Assembly: GCA_033765305.1 (NCBI GenBank)
Contig: JANRID010000053.1
Location: 1-53,103, forward strand
Reading direction: 5' to 3'
DNA from: RDXT01 sp033765305
GTDB lineage: Bacteria > Bacteroidota > Bacteroidia > J057
Length of the DNA stretch: 53,103 nt
Shown: in pieces, positions 31,381-39,977 of the stretch
Position numbering within the stretch: position 1 is the first letter of the stretch
How the letters are laid out: every line of letters starts with the position of its first letter
Notes under the pieces: model-generated
The model's database searches: none
What the model was told of the DNA's origin: nothing
Seen by the model: the letters and a program-made list of their open reading frames with translations, nothing else
Program-made: the position numbers and the translations under genes

Positions 31381-31539
31381 TTACTGAGGCAGTTCGCCAT
31401 TGGGATCGGAGGCTGCTGTAACGCTGAGGGTAGTGGTGAACACGCGGCCTGCCGCGGACGGGCCGGGGCCCAGGAGTTGCCCCTGAACCCGTCCGCTCGG
31501 CAGTACACTGAACCACAGGATGGACCGCAGTCGCCGCAT
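31381..31539 (-). CDS. Chimeric small ORF ending in fragment Y
   Basis: 52 codons. ATG 31539 overlaps the last base of the paralogue A stop (TAATG). The N-terminus (MRRLRSILWFSVLPSGRVQG) comes from sequence copied after paralogues A and C, and the C-terminus is fragment Y (FTTTLSVTAASDPNGELPQ). It may be translated by coupling, but it looks assembled by duplication rather than selected. Confidence 0.3.
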   Translation of the reverse strand: MRRLRSILWFSVLPSGRVQGQLLGPGPSAAGRVFTTTLSVTAASDPNGELPQ

Positions 31540-32048
31540 TATCTGTTTTTCACCGGAAAACTGTATCCAACCCCTACGCCCAGCCCACTCACAGAGCCTA
31601 TAAAGCCACGTACAAAAAAGCCACTGGAGGGTTTCTGAAAGCGGTAGCCTGCTTCAGCATAGGGAACAACCGGATAAAAAAATTCGGGACTCGGAATCAA
31701 GAGTTCCGGCCCCAGCGCAGCTTCGAAGTGGTGATTCTTGCGGCCGGTAAGTACGTAGGCTGTTGCAGTGCCCAGCAAAGTTCCACTCCAGGTATTTTCA
31801 ATTCCAATGCTTAGATTTGCCCATTGCCACGCACTGCCTAAGCCCAGCCGGAAGCCCATTGAAACACCTCTTTTGGGCCAGTAGACCACTTCTTGCTCAA
31901 AGAAAACCCTGGATGGATATAAGCCGTCCAGGTAAACCCCTGTATTCACACTCAACGCTGTCTTGGCGCGAAACAGCTCCTGCGCTTGCACATGGGTGAT
32001 TTGAATCCCTGCAAGCAGGAGAAGGAAAGGAATGAATGCTTTCATCAT
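31539..32048 (-). CDS. Small envelope beta-barrel-like protein, paralogue A of three
   Basis: 169 residues from ATG 32048; the open frame extends upstream only through non-coding sequence. Signal peptide MMKAFIPFLLLLAGIQITHVQAQ. It shares LFRAKTALSVN, VYWPKRGVSMGFRLGLG, TGRKNHHFEAALGPELLI, PYAEAGYRFQKPSSGFFVRGF and the PVKNR end with paralogue C. Differences concentrate in the loop at ~70-95 (SAWQWANLSIGIENTW), as expected for surface-exposed variable loops. Function unknown. Confidence 0.78.
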   Translation of the reverse strand: MMKAFIPFLLLLAGIQITHVQAQELFRAKTALSVNTGVYLDGLYPSRVFFEQEVVYWPKRGVSMGFRLGLGSAWQWANLSIGIENTWSGTLLGTATAYVLTGRKNHHFEAALGPELLIPSPEFFYPVVPYAEAGYRFQKPSSGFFVRGFIGSVSGLGVGVGYSFPVKNR

Positions 32049-32062
32049 GCGGTAGTTTTGGG

Positions 32063-32236
32063 TTACTGAGGCAGTTCGCCATTGGGATCCGAGGCTGCTG
32101 TAACGCTGAGGGTGGTGGTGAACACGCGGCCTGCGCCGCCTGTTTCTGTTGCGGTCAGGGTGATGGGAAATGCGGATGCGCCGTTTGCGGGAACGGTAAC
32201 GAACTGTATGTAAGTGGAATATCTGTTTCCTTGTTA
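32063..32236 (-). pseudogene. Copied C-terminal gene fragment Y, longest copy
   Basis: Reading upstream from the stop at 32063-32065, the frame encodes NRYSTYIQFVTVPANGASAF, then PITLTATETGGAG and FTTTLSVTAASDPNGELPQ. This is a beta-sandwich-like end of a secreted protein. An in-frame TAA lies just upstream (near 32236), so no intact 5' part exists here. It is the best preserved of three copies. Confidence 0.6.
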
Positions 32237-32675
32237 CAACCAAGGAAGAACAGAGAAGAGAAGAGAAGAGAATAGAAGACGCATAACGAGACTTTATTTT
32301 GTTTGAATTAAATGCACAAACATTATCTAAAAACAAATTGTTTCAATACAGAATTCACATACGCTTAATATACGACTTTTTCAATTTAAAATATGATATT
32401 TTTAATCTGTGTTGTAAATTTATTGAATCCGAAATGCCTTTTCTTATTCCGGCAAGCTGGGGTACAGCATATGACTTCTATATAACGCCCGCTATGCCAG
32501 CGGCGTTGCCAGTACGGCAGCACCTCATACCAGCTGACATAATACCAAGTCCTACAGAGCGGATGGCGTTATGCCGGCGGACGAGAGAGAATTTGCTCCT
32601 CCTTCTGGTAAATATAGCCAAGCATCCGGATATTTACGAACCGTCCCGGACAGACGGTCCTGATACCCGACTCCT
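32237..32675. other. AT-rich stretch without a supported gene
   Basis: About 32280-32440 is strikingly AT-rich (runs such as TTTTTCAATTTAAAATATG), unlike the GC-rich flanks, with a purine run GAGAAGAGAAGAGAAGAGAA near 32250. A plus-strand ORF (32299-32685) crosses it but changes composition midway and looks random. It is probably a transferred remnant or an insertion scar. Confidence 0.6.
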
Positions 32676-33842
32676 ATGCGCCTGAACCTCCGCCATTTGC
32701 TTCCGCTGCTTCCGCTGTGCCTCCTCGCCGCCTGCAAGCCGCCCGCGCCTGCTCCGCAGCCGGAACGGAACTTCTACACGCCCGCCCAGTTCGTGATGGG
32801 GGCGGACCTTTCCTATGTGAACCAGCTCGAAGACTACGGCGCGGTGTACCGCGACTCCGGCAAGGCCGGCGATCCCTTCGTCATCTTCCGCAACCGCGGC
32901 GCCAACCTCGTGCGCGTGCGCCTCTGGCACACCCCGCAGTGGGTGGCCGATCTGAACGGCGGCACCTTCTACAACGGCCTCGCCGATGTCACCGAAACCA
33001 TCCGCCGCGCCAAGGCCGCCGGCATGGCCGTCAATCTGGATCTGCATTACTCCGACGAATGGGCCGATCCGGGCCGCCAGACAACCCCCGCCGCATGGGC
33101 AGGCCTCCCCTACCCCGTCCTGCAGGACTCTGTGTACCAGTACACCCTGAAAGTGCTGCAAGGGCTTGCTGCTCAAAATCTTACCCCTGAGTATATCCAG
33201 GTGGGCAACGAAACCAATCCCGGCATGCTGCATCCCGCCGGCCAGATCGAAAACAACAACTGGCAGCCCTTCGCCGGCCTGCTCAGCAGCGGCATCCGCG
33301 CCGTGCGCGATTTCTCCGCCGCCTCCCCCGTCAAGCCCCGCATCATCCTGCACGTCGCCCAGCTCCAGAACGCAGGCTGGTGGACCGACGGCGTCATCCG
33401 GAAAGGCGGGGTCACCGACTTCGACATCATCGGCATTTCCCATTACTTCAAATGGTCCACGGTCAATTCCATGCGCGCCATCACCGATACCCTTAAGCGC
33501 CTCAAATCGGCCTGGAACAAGGACCTGATGATCGTCGAGACCGCCTTCCCCTGGACCGAGGGCAATGCCGATTCCTACAACAATATCCTCTCGGGCGGCT
33601 ACAACCCCGTGTACGGCTACTCCGCCACCCCCATCGGGCAGCTGCGCTACCTCACCGACCTCACGCAGGCCATCATCGCCGGCGGCGGCAGCGGCCTCAT
33701 GTACTGGGAGCCGGCCTGGATCACCTCCGGCATGCGCGATCCCTGGGGCACCGGCTCCAGCTGGGACAACAATACCCTCTTCGATGCCGACGGCGATGCG
33801 CTGGAAGGCATGGACTTCATGACCAGACCCTATACCTTTTAG
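32676..33842 (+). CDS. GH53 arabinogalactan endo-beta-1,4-galactanase, lipoprotein
   Basis: 388 residues. Lipoprotein signal MRLNLRHLLPLLPLCLLAAC. GH53 TIM barrel: FVMGADLSYVNQLED near residue 40, NRGANLVRVRLWHTP near 75, AVNLDLHYSDEWADPG near 115, YIQVGNETNPGMLHP near 172 (acid/base Glu in the NE pair), ISHYFKW, MIVETAFPWT near 288 (nucleophile Glu) and LMYWEPAWI near 345. These enzymes cut the beta-1,4-galactan side chains of pectin. Surface anchoring fits Bacteroidota glycan use, but no SusC/SusD pair is nearby, so this is not a classical utilisation locus. Confidence 0.95.
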   Translation: MRLNLRHLLPLLPLCLLAACKPPAPAPQPERNFYTPAQFVMGADLSYVNQLEDYGAVYRDSGKAGDPFVIFRNRGANLVRVRLWHTPQWVADLNGGTFYNGLADVTETIRRAKAAGMAVNLDLHYSDEWADPGRQTTPAAWAGLPYPVLQDSVYQYTLKVLQGLAAQNLTPEYIQVGNETNPGMLHPAGQIENNNWQPFAGLLSSGIRAVRDFSAASPVKPRIILHVAQLQNAGWWTDGVIRKGGVTDFDIIGISHYFKWSTVNSMRAITDTLKRLKSAWNKDLMIVETAFPWTEGNADSYNNILSGGYNPVYGYSATPIGQLRYLTDLTQAIIAGGGSGLMYWEPAWITSGMRDPWGTGSSWDNNTLFDADGDALEGMDFMTRPYTF

Positions 33843-33956
33843 CCAAAAACCCAATTACAGCAGCATTCCGGGCAGATCCGGCGGCACAGCTTGCTTGTAT
33901 CCAATTTTATTGGTAAGCTTGCCAGGCATACGGTTCAGCCAGCGGCCTTTCCCAGC

Positions 33957-35336
33957 ATGTACGCCATCATCGACATCGAGACCTCGGGCGGCGATCCGGC
34001 CCGCGACCGCATCACCGAGATTGCGGTGTACCGGCACGACGGCACGCAGGTGGTGGACTCCTTCGTCAGCCTGGTCAATCCGCAGACACCGATCCCGGAG
34101 TTCATCACACGGATAACCGGCATCGACAACGAGATGGTGCGGGATGCGCCGAAGTTTTACGAAATCGCCCGCAGGGTTGTGGAAATGACCGCCGACGCGG
34201 TCTTCGTGGCGCACAACGTGCGCTTCGACTATGCCTTCATCCAGCGCGAATTCCGCGAGCTGGGCTACACCTACGCCCGCAAGCAGCTGTGCACGGTCAA
34301 GCTCAGCCGCAAGCTGTTTCCCGGCCTGGAGTCGTACAGCCTGGGCCGCATCTGCGACCGGCTGGGCATCCGGATCGAGGCGCGGCACCGCGCTGCCGGC
34401 GATGCCGCCGCGACGGTGCAGCTCTTCGAGCAGCTGATGGGCGTCGGCGCCCGCGAGATCAGCGGCCAGGTGCTCCGGCAGGAGATGTCGGAGGTGCGCC
34501 TGCCCTCCCATCTGCCGCGCAGCACCGTGGACGGGCTGCCGGAAGAAACGGGGGTGTACTATTTCCATGATGCGCGCGGCGAGGTGCTTTACGTGGGCAA
34601 AAGCACCAACATCCGCAAGCGCGTGCTTTCGCATTTCCAGGGCGCGCACAAGCAGAGCCGCACCCTGCAGCTCATGGAGCAGATCCACGACATCAGCTAC
34701 GAGCTGTCCGGCAGCGAACTCATCGCGCTGCTGCGCGAAAACGAGGAAATCAAGCGCATCCAGCCCCCGCACAACCGCGCCCAGATGCGGCGCAGCTTCA
34801 AGCACGGCATTTACTCCGCCCCCAACGAGGCCGGCTACCTGACCCTGCACGTGGGCAAATACGACGAGCGCAAGCACCCGCACGCCGGCTACAGCGGCCA
34901 GGGCCATGCGGAAGCCGCGCTGGACCGCTTCGGGCGCCGCCACGAGCTCTGCCCCAAGCTCTACGGCGCCGAGTCCGGCCCCGGACGCTGCTTCCATGTG
35001 TACCTCCACCTCTGCCGCGGCGCCTGCACCGGCGAGGAATCGCCCGAATCCTACAACGAGCGCGTCATCCTGGCCCTCCACGAGCTGAGCTACGGCAAAA
35101 GCAGCGGCGAATCCTACCTCATCTCCGGCAAAGGTCGGCACTACGGCGAGCGCTCCGTCGTATGGGTCCATCAGGGCGTGTACCGCGGCTATGCCTACCT
35201 GGACAGCGACCTGAGCATCCGCTCGGCGGACGAACTCGCAGGCCTCATTCCCCGTAAACCCGAAGCGCCGGACGTGTACCGCATCCTGCGGCAGTATGTC
35301 CACAAGCATCCCAAAGAAGTAAAGCGGCTGGGCTGA
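33957..35336 (+). CDS. DnaQ-like exonuclease fused to GIY-YIG (UvrC/Cho-type) nuclease
   Basis: 459 residues from ATG 33957. Residues 1-165 are a DEDDh exonuclease: YAIIDIETSGG (D-x-E), ITEIAVYRHDG, AVFVAHNVRFDYAFIQREF and HRAAGDAAATVQLFEQL (H..D). Residues ~195-275 are a GIY-YIG nuclease: GVYYFHDARGEVLYVGKSTNIRKRVLSHF with the catalytic Arg and later Glu (ALLRENEEIKRIQP). The C-terminal ~180 residues include C-rich stretches (HLCRGACTGEESPESYNERV) resembling the UvrC linker region. The pairing suggests DNA repair or processing with both 3' exonuclease and incision activity. This fusion recurs in Bacteroidota and Actinobacteria as an uncharacterised UvrC-like protein. Confidence 0.9.
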   Translation: MYAIIDIETSGGDPARDRITEIAVYRHDGTQVVDSFVSLVNPQTPIPEFITRITGIDNEMVRDAPKFYEIARRVVEMTADAVFVAHNVRFDYAFIQREFRELGYTYARKQLCTVKLSRKLFPGLESYSLGRICDRLGIRIEARHRAAGDAAATVQLFEQLMGVGAREISGQVLRQEMSEVRLPSHLPRSTVDGLPEETGVYYFHDARGEVLYVGKSTNIRKRVLSHFQGAHKQSRTLQLMEQIHDISYELSGSELIALLRENEEIKRIQPPHNRAQMRRSFKHGIYSAPNEAGYLTLHVGKYDERKHPHAGYSGQGHAEAALDRFGRRHELCPKLYGAESGPGRCFHVYLHLCRGACTGEESPESYNERVILALHELSYGKSSGESYLISGKGRHYGERSVVWVHQGVYRGYAYLDSDLSIRSADELAGLIPRKPEAPDVYRILRQYVHKHPKEVKRLG

Positions 35337-35391
35337 GCCGGTGTCCGGCCGATCCGGTATATTCGCATTCCGAACCTCAGCCTACAGCCCT

Positions 35392-38300
35392 ATGCGGAAT
35401 CTGCTGTCCTGCGCCTGTTTTGTCCTGCTGGCTGGCCTGCAGCCCCGCTTTGCAGCCGCCCAGGTGTACAATGTGTCCCGCATCAGCACCAGCGACGGGC
35501 TCATCCAGTCGCAGGTCATGGCCCTCATGCAGGACCGCTTCGGATACCTGTGGATCGGCACCCACCGGGGGGTCAGCCGCTACGACGGCAACCGCTTTGC
35601 CGATTATGGCGCAGCGGAAGGGCTCCGGGGCAACTTCATCGCCGATCTGCTCGAAGACCGGAGCGGCGCCATCTGGATCGCCTCCGACAACGGGCTTACC
35701 CGCTATGACCGGGTTCAGTTCCAGGATTTTACGACTGCGCAAGGGCTTCCCGAAAACGACATCAAGGCCCTCGCGCAGGAGCCTGCCAGCGGCAGGCTCT
35801 GGATCGGCGGCAGGAGCAAGGGGCTGGCCTGGCTGGAAGGGGGCCAGATCCTGATTCCGGGCCTGCAGTGGGAAGGCGTTTCTGCCGAACAAAGCATCCA
35901 GGCGCTGCTGTTCCGCCGGGACACCCTCTGGATCGGCACGCTGAGCGGCCTGTTTTATCTGGCGCCGCAGGAGCCGCAGCGCGTGCGCCGGTTCCGCACC
36001 GAGCTGATGTACGAGGTCTATGACCTGCTGAACGCACGGGACGGAAGCCTCTGGGCAGGCGGCAATACCGGTGCCATCCGGATTGCGGGCGGATCGGCGC
36101 AGCTGATCTCGCCCCGGGATGCGGGCCTGCCCGATCCGGCGGTGTACTGCCTGGCGGAAGGGCGTGACGGGCGGATCTGGATCGGCACGGGCAACGGCAT
36201 CCTGCATTGGGCTGGCGGCACGGCGCGCGCGCTCAACCGCAAAGACCGTTCGCTCGACTATACCATGCGGTCGGCGCTGGCAGATACCGAGGGCAATCTG
36301 TGGTTCGGCACCGACGGCGGGGGGCTGCGCAACATCACCGAGGGCATGTTCGAGGCCTACTCCATGCAGGACAGCCTGACGAGCAACATCGCCAAATCCT
36401 TCCTCGAAGATGCGCAGGGCCGGATCTGGGTGATCACCCGCGACCAGGGCATCAACCTGATCAGCAACGGCGCCGTGCGGCGCTACTACACCACCCGCGA
36501 CGGCCTGGGCGGCAATGCGATCTGCTACAGCCTCCAGGACCGCAGCGGCCATTTCTGGCTCGCCTCGTACAACGGCACCCTGACCCGCTTCGCCGGCGGC
36601 GCCTTCCGCGTGTACAACGGCGTGGACGGCCTGCACTGCAACGCCGCCTACGCCGTCGCCGAAATGCCCGACGGCAGCCTGTGGGTCGGCACCGACAACG
36701 GCATCTTCGTGCGCGAGGGCGAGCGCTTCGTGCAGCGCTACCACACCGGCAACGGCCTGACCGACAATACCGTCTACGCCATCCGCCACGACCGCCAGGG
36801 CCGCATATGGGTGGGAGGCTCCCAGGGGCTGAGCGTGATCGAAGCCGGCGCCGCCCGGCGCTTCGAGGCGCCCGACTCCGTCATCGGCGCCAATGTCATC
36901 ACCCTGCTCGAAGACAGCCGCGGGCGGTTCTGGATCGGATCGTCTGCCGGGCTGGCCTTTTTCGATGAAAACACGCCCCATGATCTGCACATCAGCGGCG
37001 CATCGGGCGCCAATACGGTGGTGGCCCTGGTCGAAGAGCCAGGCAAAGGCCTCTGGATCGGGACAGAAAACGGCGCCTACTGCCTGCCCTGGCCCGCATT
37101 CGACCGCTACCTGGCGCACGGCGGCTCCGAACGGGCTGATTTCGAGCACTATACCCAGCAGGATGGCCTGCCCGGCCTCGAATGCAATGCCAACGCCGCC
37201 TTCATCGACAGCCGCGGCAACCTCTGGCTGGGCGTCACGGAAGGCGCCGTCATGCGGCCTGCCAATGCGCAGGGGCAGCCCGTCGGCGGCAAAATCCCGG
37301 TGTATATCACCGGCGTCCGCGTAGGCACCGGATCGGAATGGTCCAGGCAAGGCTACCCGGTCGATGCCCTGGGCCTGCCGATCGGCCTCCGGCTGCCCCA
37401 TACCACCACCCGCATCGACTTCGACTTCATCGGCATCAGCCTGCAAAGCCCCAAGCAGGTCGAATACCGCTACATGATGGAGGGCGTAGACCGCGACTGG
37501 CAGGAGCCGACCCGCCTCTACAGCGTGCCCTATCCGAATCTCAAGCCGGGCTGGTACACCTTTAAAGTGATTGCCAAAAAAGAAGCCGAGCCCTGGGATT
37601 TTTCCAGCCCGGCCACGTTTACCTTCCAGATCCGGCCTCCGTTCTGGCAGACCTGGTGGTTCGTGAGCCTCATGGTGCTGCTGCTGGCCGGCATCGGCTG
37701 GGGGATCTACCGCTTTTACGACGCCCGCCGCCGCCAGCAGCGCGAGCAGCTTTACATCCGCAATACCGCCGAGAAGCTGCGGCTGGAGCATCAGGCCCTG
37801 TACGCCATGATGAATCCGCATTTCACCTTCAATGCCCTGCAGTCGATCCAGTATTTCATTCACCGCCAGGACCGGGTATCGGCCAATAAATTCCTCTCCA
37901 ATTTCGCCAAGCTGATCCGGATGAACCTCGAAAGCACCAAGAGCGACGTCATCAGCCTCGGCGAGGAGGTAGAGCGCCTGAAGCTGTACCTGGGGCTGGA
38001 GAAAATGCGGTTTCCGGAGAAATTCGACTACGAGGTGCGCGTGGATCCGGACGTGGACCAAAGCGGCACCCAGCTTCCGCCGATGCTCCTGCAGCCCTTC
38101 GTCGAAAACTCCATCAAGCACGGCATCATGCCGCTCGAAAAGGATGGCACGATCCGGGTATCGGTCTCGCAGGAGGGGCCGGATTATCTGCGGATTCTGA
38201 TCGAGGACAACGGCATCGGGATCGAGGCCAGCAAGCGCAAGAAGGAAGGCCGCCCGGCCGATCACGTGTCGAAAGGCATGCAGATCACGATGGAGCGCAT

Positions 38301-38442
38301 GGCGCTGTTTGCCCGGATGACAGGCAAGCAGCATTCCGTCAAGGTGGAAGATGTGGCAGGCCCAGACGGGCAGGTCACGGGCGCGCGCGTGCGCATGCTG
38401 CTGCCGGTGCAGCACAGCGAGGGCCTGCACGAAAACTGGTAA
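35392..38442 (+). CDS. Two-component propeller sensor with LytS-type histidine kinase
   Basis: 1016 residues from ATG 35392 (signal peptide MRNLLSCACFVLLAGL..AAAQ). Residues ~25-620 carry about 14 Reg_prop repeats in two seven-bladed propellers (DRFGYLWIGTHRGVSRYDG, DRSGAIWIASDNGLTRYD, GDGSLWVGTDNGIF type). A Y_Y_Y domain follows (YRYMMEGVDRDWQEPTRLY, GWYTFKV), one membrane helix (TWWFVSLMVLLLAGIGWGIY near 765), then a His_kinase/LytS domain (ALYAMMNPHFTFNALQSIQY with phospho-His in NPHF) and HATPase (LLQPFVENSIKHGI, IEDNGIGI). It is a periplasmic ligand sensor, but no LytR-type regulator is adjacent. Stop is one base from the convergent neighbour's stop. Confidence 0.93.
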   Translation: MRNLLSCACFVLLAGLQPRFAAAQVYNVSRISTSDGLIQSQVMALMQDRFGYLWIGTHRGVSRYDGNRFADYGAAEGLRGNFIADLLEDRSGAIWIASDNGLTRYDRVQFQDFTTAQGLPENDIKALAQEPASGRLWIGGRSKGLAWLEGGQILIPGLQWEGVSAEQSIQALLFRRDTLWIGTLSGLFYLAPQEPQRVRRFRTELMYEVYDLLNARDGSLWAGGNTGAIRIAGGSAQLISPRDAGLPDPAVYCLAEGRDGRIWIGTGNGILHWAGGTARALNRKDRSLDYTMRSALADTEGNLWFGTDGGGLRNITEGMFEAYSMQDSLTSNIAKSFLEDAQGRIWVITRDQGINLISNGAVRRYYTTRDGLGGNAICYSLQDRSGHFWLASYNGTLTRFAGGAFRVYNGVDGLHCNAAYAVAEMPDGSLWVGTDNGIFVREGERFVQRYHTGNGLTDNTVYAIRHDRQGRIWVGGSQGLSVIEAGAARRFEAPDSVIGANVITLLEDSRGRFWIGSSAGLAFFDENTPHDLHISGASGANTVVALVEEPGKGLWIGTENGAYCLPWPAFDRYLAHGGSERADFEHYTQQDGLPGLECNANAAFIDSRGNLWLGVTEGAVMRPANAQGQPVGGKIPVYITGVRVGTGSEWSRQGYPVDALGLPIGLRLPHTTTRIDFDFIGISLQSPKQVEYRYMMEGVDRDWQEPTRLYSVPYPNLKPGWYTFKVIAKKEAEPWDFSSPATFTFQIRPPFWQTWWFVSLMVLLLAGIGWGIYRFYDARRRQQREQLYIRNTAEKLRLEHQALYAMMNPHFTFNALQSIQYFIHRQDRVSANKFLSNFAKLIRMNLESTKSDVISLGEEVERLKLYLGLEKMRFPEKFDYEVRVDPDVDQSGTQLPPMLLQPFVENSIKHGIMPLEKDGTIRVSVSQEGPDYLRILIEDNGIGIEASKRKKEGRPADHVSKGMQITMERMALFARMTGKQHSVKVEDVAGPDGQVTGARVRMLLPVQHSEGLHENW

Positions 38443-38443
38443 G

Positions 38444-39484
38444 TCAGTCCAGATACAGCACGATCCGGGACACGCGCAGGTTCAGGCGCTCGAGTTCCTC
38501 GATGTTCGAGTTGTAGACCTGATTGCCCTGGTACCGGGCCAGCACATCGCCGGGGGCGTTGGAAGCGGGAGACAGCACGGCGTAGAAGTGCTTTTCCCGC
38601 GGCGCGAAGGCGCCGCCGCGCCAGGAGCTGACGACCCCGCCGTAGGCCCATCCGAAGCCGTAGAAGGCCACGGGCCCCCGGTTGGCCTTGATCAGCTCGC
38701 CGAGGGGCATGCCGACGGTCAGGCCCTGCTGGGTGAACCAGGCGGAATTGGGCTTGTCGAAATACAGGGCTTTCACCTTCGTGCGGGCATCGTCGGCCCA
38801 GGTGATGCGGACCTCGTCGTTGTCGCCGGCGAAGAGCACGGTGCAGGGCTCCTCCTGCCCTTCGGGCAGCTTCACCGAAGCGCGCCCCACATGGGAGCCG
38901 CCATAGATCTGCACAAGGTCGGTTTCAGAGGTTTTGAGGCGGATGGCGCCGGCCTGCTTGCCGGGCACCAGGGTCCGGTCTTCGGCCGGGCTTGCTGCAG
39001 GTGCCGCAGCAGGGCCCCGCATCCGGGCGGCGGGGTCGCCGGCAGCAGGCTGCTGCTTGCCGACCATGTCCACAAAGCCCGGCTGCATGAAGCGTACACC
39101 GCCTTCATGCACCCAGCCCATGATGCCGTTCTGGGTCTTGATCAGAATCCACGGCTCGTAAAAGCGCTGGCCCCGGAGGGTAAACTCCGATTTGCGGATG
39201 GTGCGCTGATAGAGGTATTCCGCCGTTTCGCCTTCCTGCAGCGTGGCCACCTGCGGCATATCCTTGCCCGGCTGCACCTTGACGATCAGGTTGTCCACCC
39301 AAGCCTGCACCCGGTTGGGGCGCGAAAGCTCGTTGAATTCCGCCGAAATATCCTGAATGCCCTGGGCAATCTGCTCGGCGCCGGGCGCTGCTCCGCCGGG
39401 TGCTGTGCCGCCCTGGGGCGGCGGCTGGCAGCCCGCCGCCAGGATGATCAGACCTGCTGCAGCACGTAATAGGGTTCCTCTCAT
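38444..39484 (-). CDS. Lipoprotein with SH3-like domain
   Basis: 346 residues from ATG 39484. Lipoprotein signal (MRGTLLRAAAGLIILAAGC), then a Pro/Gly/Ala-rich linker. Residues ~60-130 read as a bacterial SH3-like fold (LIVKVQPGKDMPQVATLQEGE, PWILIKTQNGIMGWVHEGGV). The C-terminal half (LVPGKQAGAIRLKTSETDL, YGGSHVGRASVKLPEGQEE, FTQQGLTVGMPLGELIKANRG) is a conserved-looking domain I do not recognise. It may bind peptidoglycan or another envelope component. Convergent with the sensor kinase gene. Confidence 0.75.
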   Translation of the reverse strand: MRGTLLRAAAGLIILAAGCQPPPQGGTAPGGAAPGAEQIAQGIQDISAEFNELSRPNRVQAWVDNLIVKVQPGKDMPQVATLQEGETAEYLYQRTIRKSEFTLRGQRFYEPWILIKTQNGIMGWVHEGGVRFMQPGFVDMVGKQQPAAGDPAARMRGPAAAPAASPAEDRTLVPGKQAGAIRLKTSETDLVQIYGGSHVGRASVKLPEGQEEPCTVLFAGDNDEVRITWADDARTKVKALYFDKPNSAWFTQQGLTVGMPLGELIKANRGPVAFYGFGWAYGGVVSSWRGGAFAPREKHFYAVLSPASNAPGDVLARYQGNQVYNSNIEELERLNLRVSRIVLYLD

Positions 39485-39585
39485 GTCCAAACGGCCGTTT
39501 CAGGCTCAAGTAACGCAATACCTACGTCCGTGCCATCGACAAGTTTCATCTTTTGTGCAGTCCGGACTGAAAAAAAATGGAAAAA

Positions 39586-39614
39586 GTTTAAGTTTTATGA
39601 AACTAATCTTAAAC
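39586..39614. promoter_or_regulatory. Inverted repeat upstream of the ArsR-type regulator
   Basis: GTTTAAG-15 bp-CTTAAAC, perfect 7-bp arms in an AT-rich stretch, 41 bp before ATG 39656. It is shaped like a site for a dimeric winged-helix repressor, possibly autoregulatory. Confidence 0.4.
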
Positions 39615-39655
39615 AAACCAGTTAATGAGTTGAATGTACTAATGAAAATTGTTTC

Positions 39656-39970
39656 ATGAACGCTGCACAAATCGGGTGGTCTGTTTCCCAGATGGAGATG
39701 CTAACCCGCACCCTCAAAGCCATCGCCCATCCTGCCCGGCTTTCCATCATCGAGATGCTGGAAAATGGCAAGCGGCTCACGGTCACCGAAATATACACCC
39801 GTCTGAAAGCAGACCAGTCCGCCGTGTCCCACCACCTGAGCATTCTGCGGGACAAAGGCATCCTCGGCACGGAGCGGAAAGGAAAATTTATCTACTACTA
39901 CCTGAAGAATACGGCCTTCCTCTCGCTCATCGACTGCCTGAACCAGATTCAGCAGGCCAAAGCAGCCTGA
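39656..39970 (+). CDS. ArsR/SmtB family transcription regulator
   Basis: 104 residues. The winged helix is complete: LKAIAHPARLSIIEMLENGKRLTVTEIYTRLKADQSAVSHHLSILRDKGILGTERKGKFIYYYL. The metal-site cysteines of ArsR/SmtB (ELCVCDL) are absent (LTVTEIY), so it probably senses something other than As/Cd/Zn, or acts constitutively. A lone Cys lies in the C-terminal helix (IDCLNQ). It stands alone between two minus-strand units; an AT-rich upstream region with an inverted repeat may be its operator. Confidence 0.92.
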   Translation: MNAAQIGWSVSQMEMLTRTLKAIAHPARLSIIEMLENGKRLTVTEIYTRLKADQSAVSHHLSILRDKGILGTERKGKFIYYYLKNTAFLSLIDCLNQIQQAKAA

Positions 39971-39977
39971 CTTGGGC

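Noticed and set aside
32299..32685. 128-codon plus-strand ORF through the AT-rich island
   Set aside because: Composition switches midway, no motif or signal, and it overlaps the start of the GH53 gene.
35377..38430. 1017-codon minus-strand ORF
   Set aside because: Mirror of the propeller sensor kinase; Gly/Asp/His/Val-rich with no domains.
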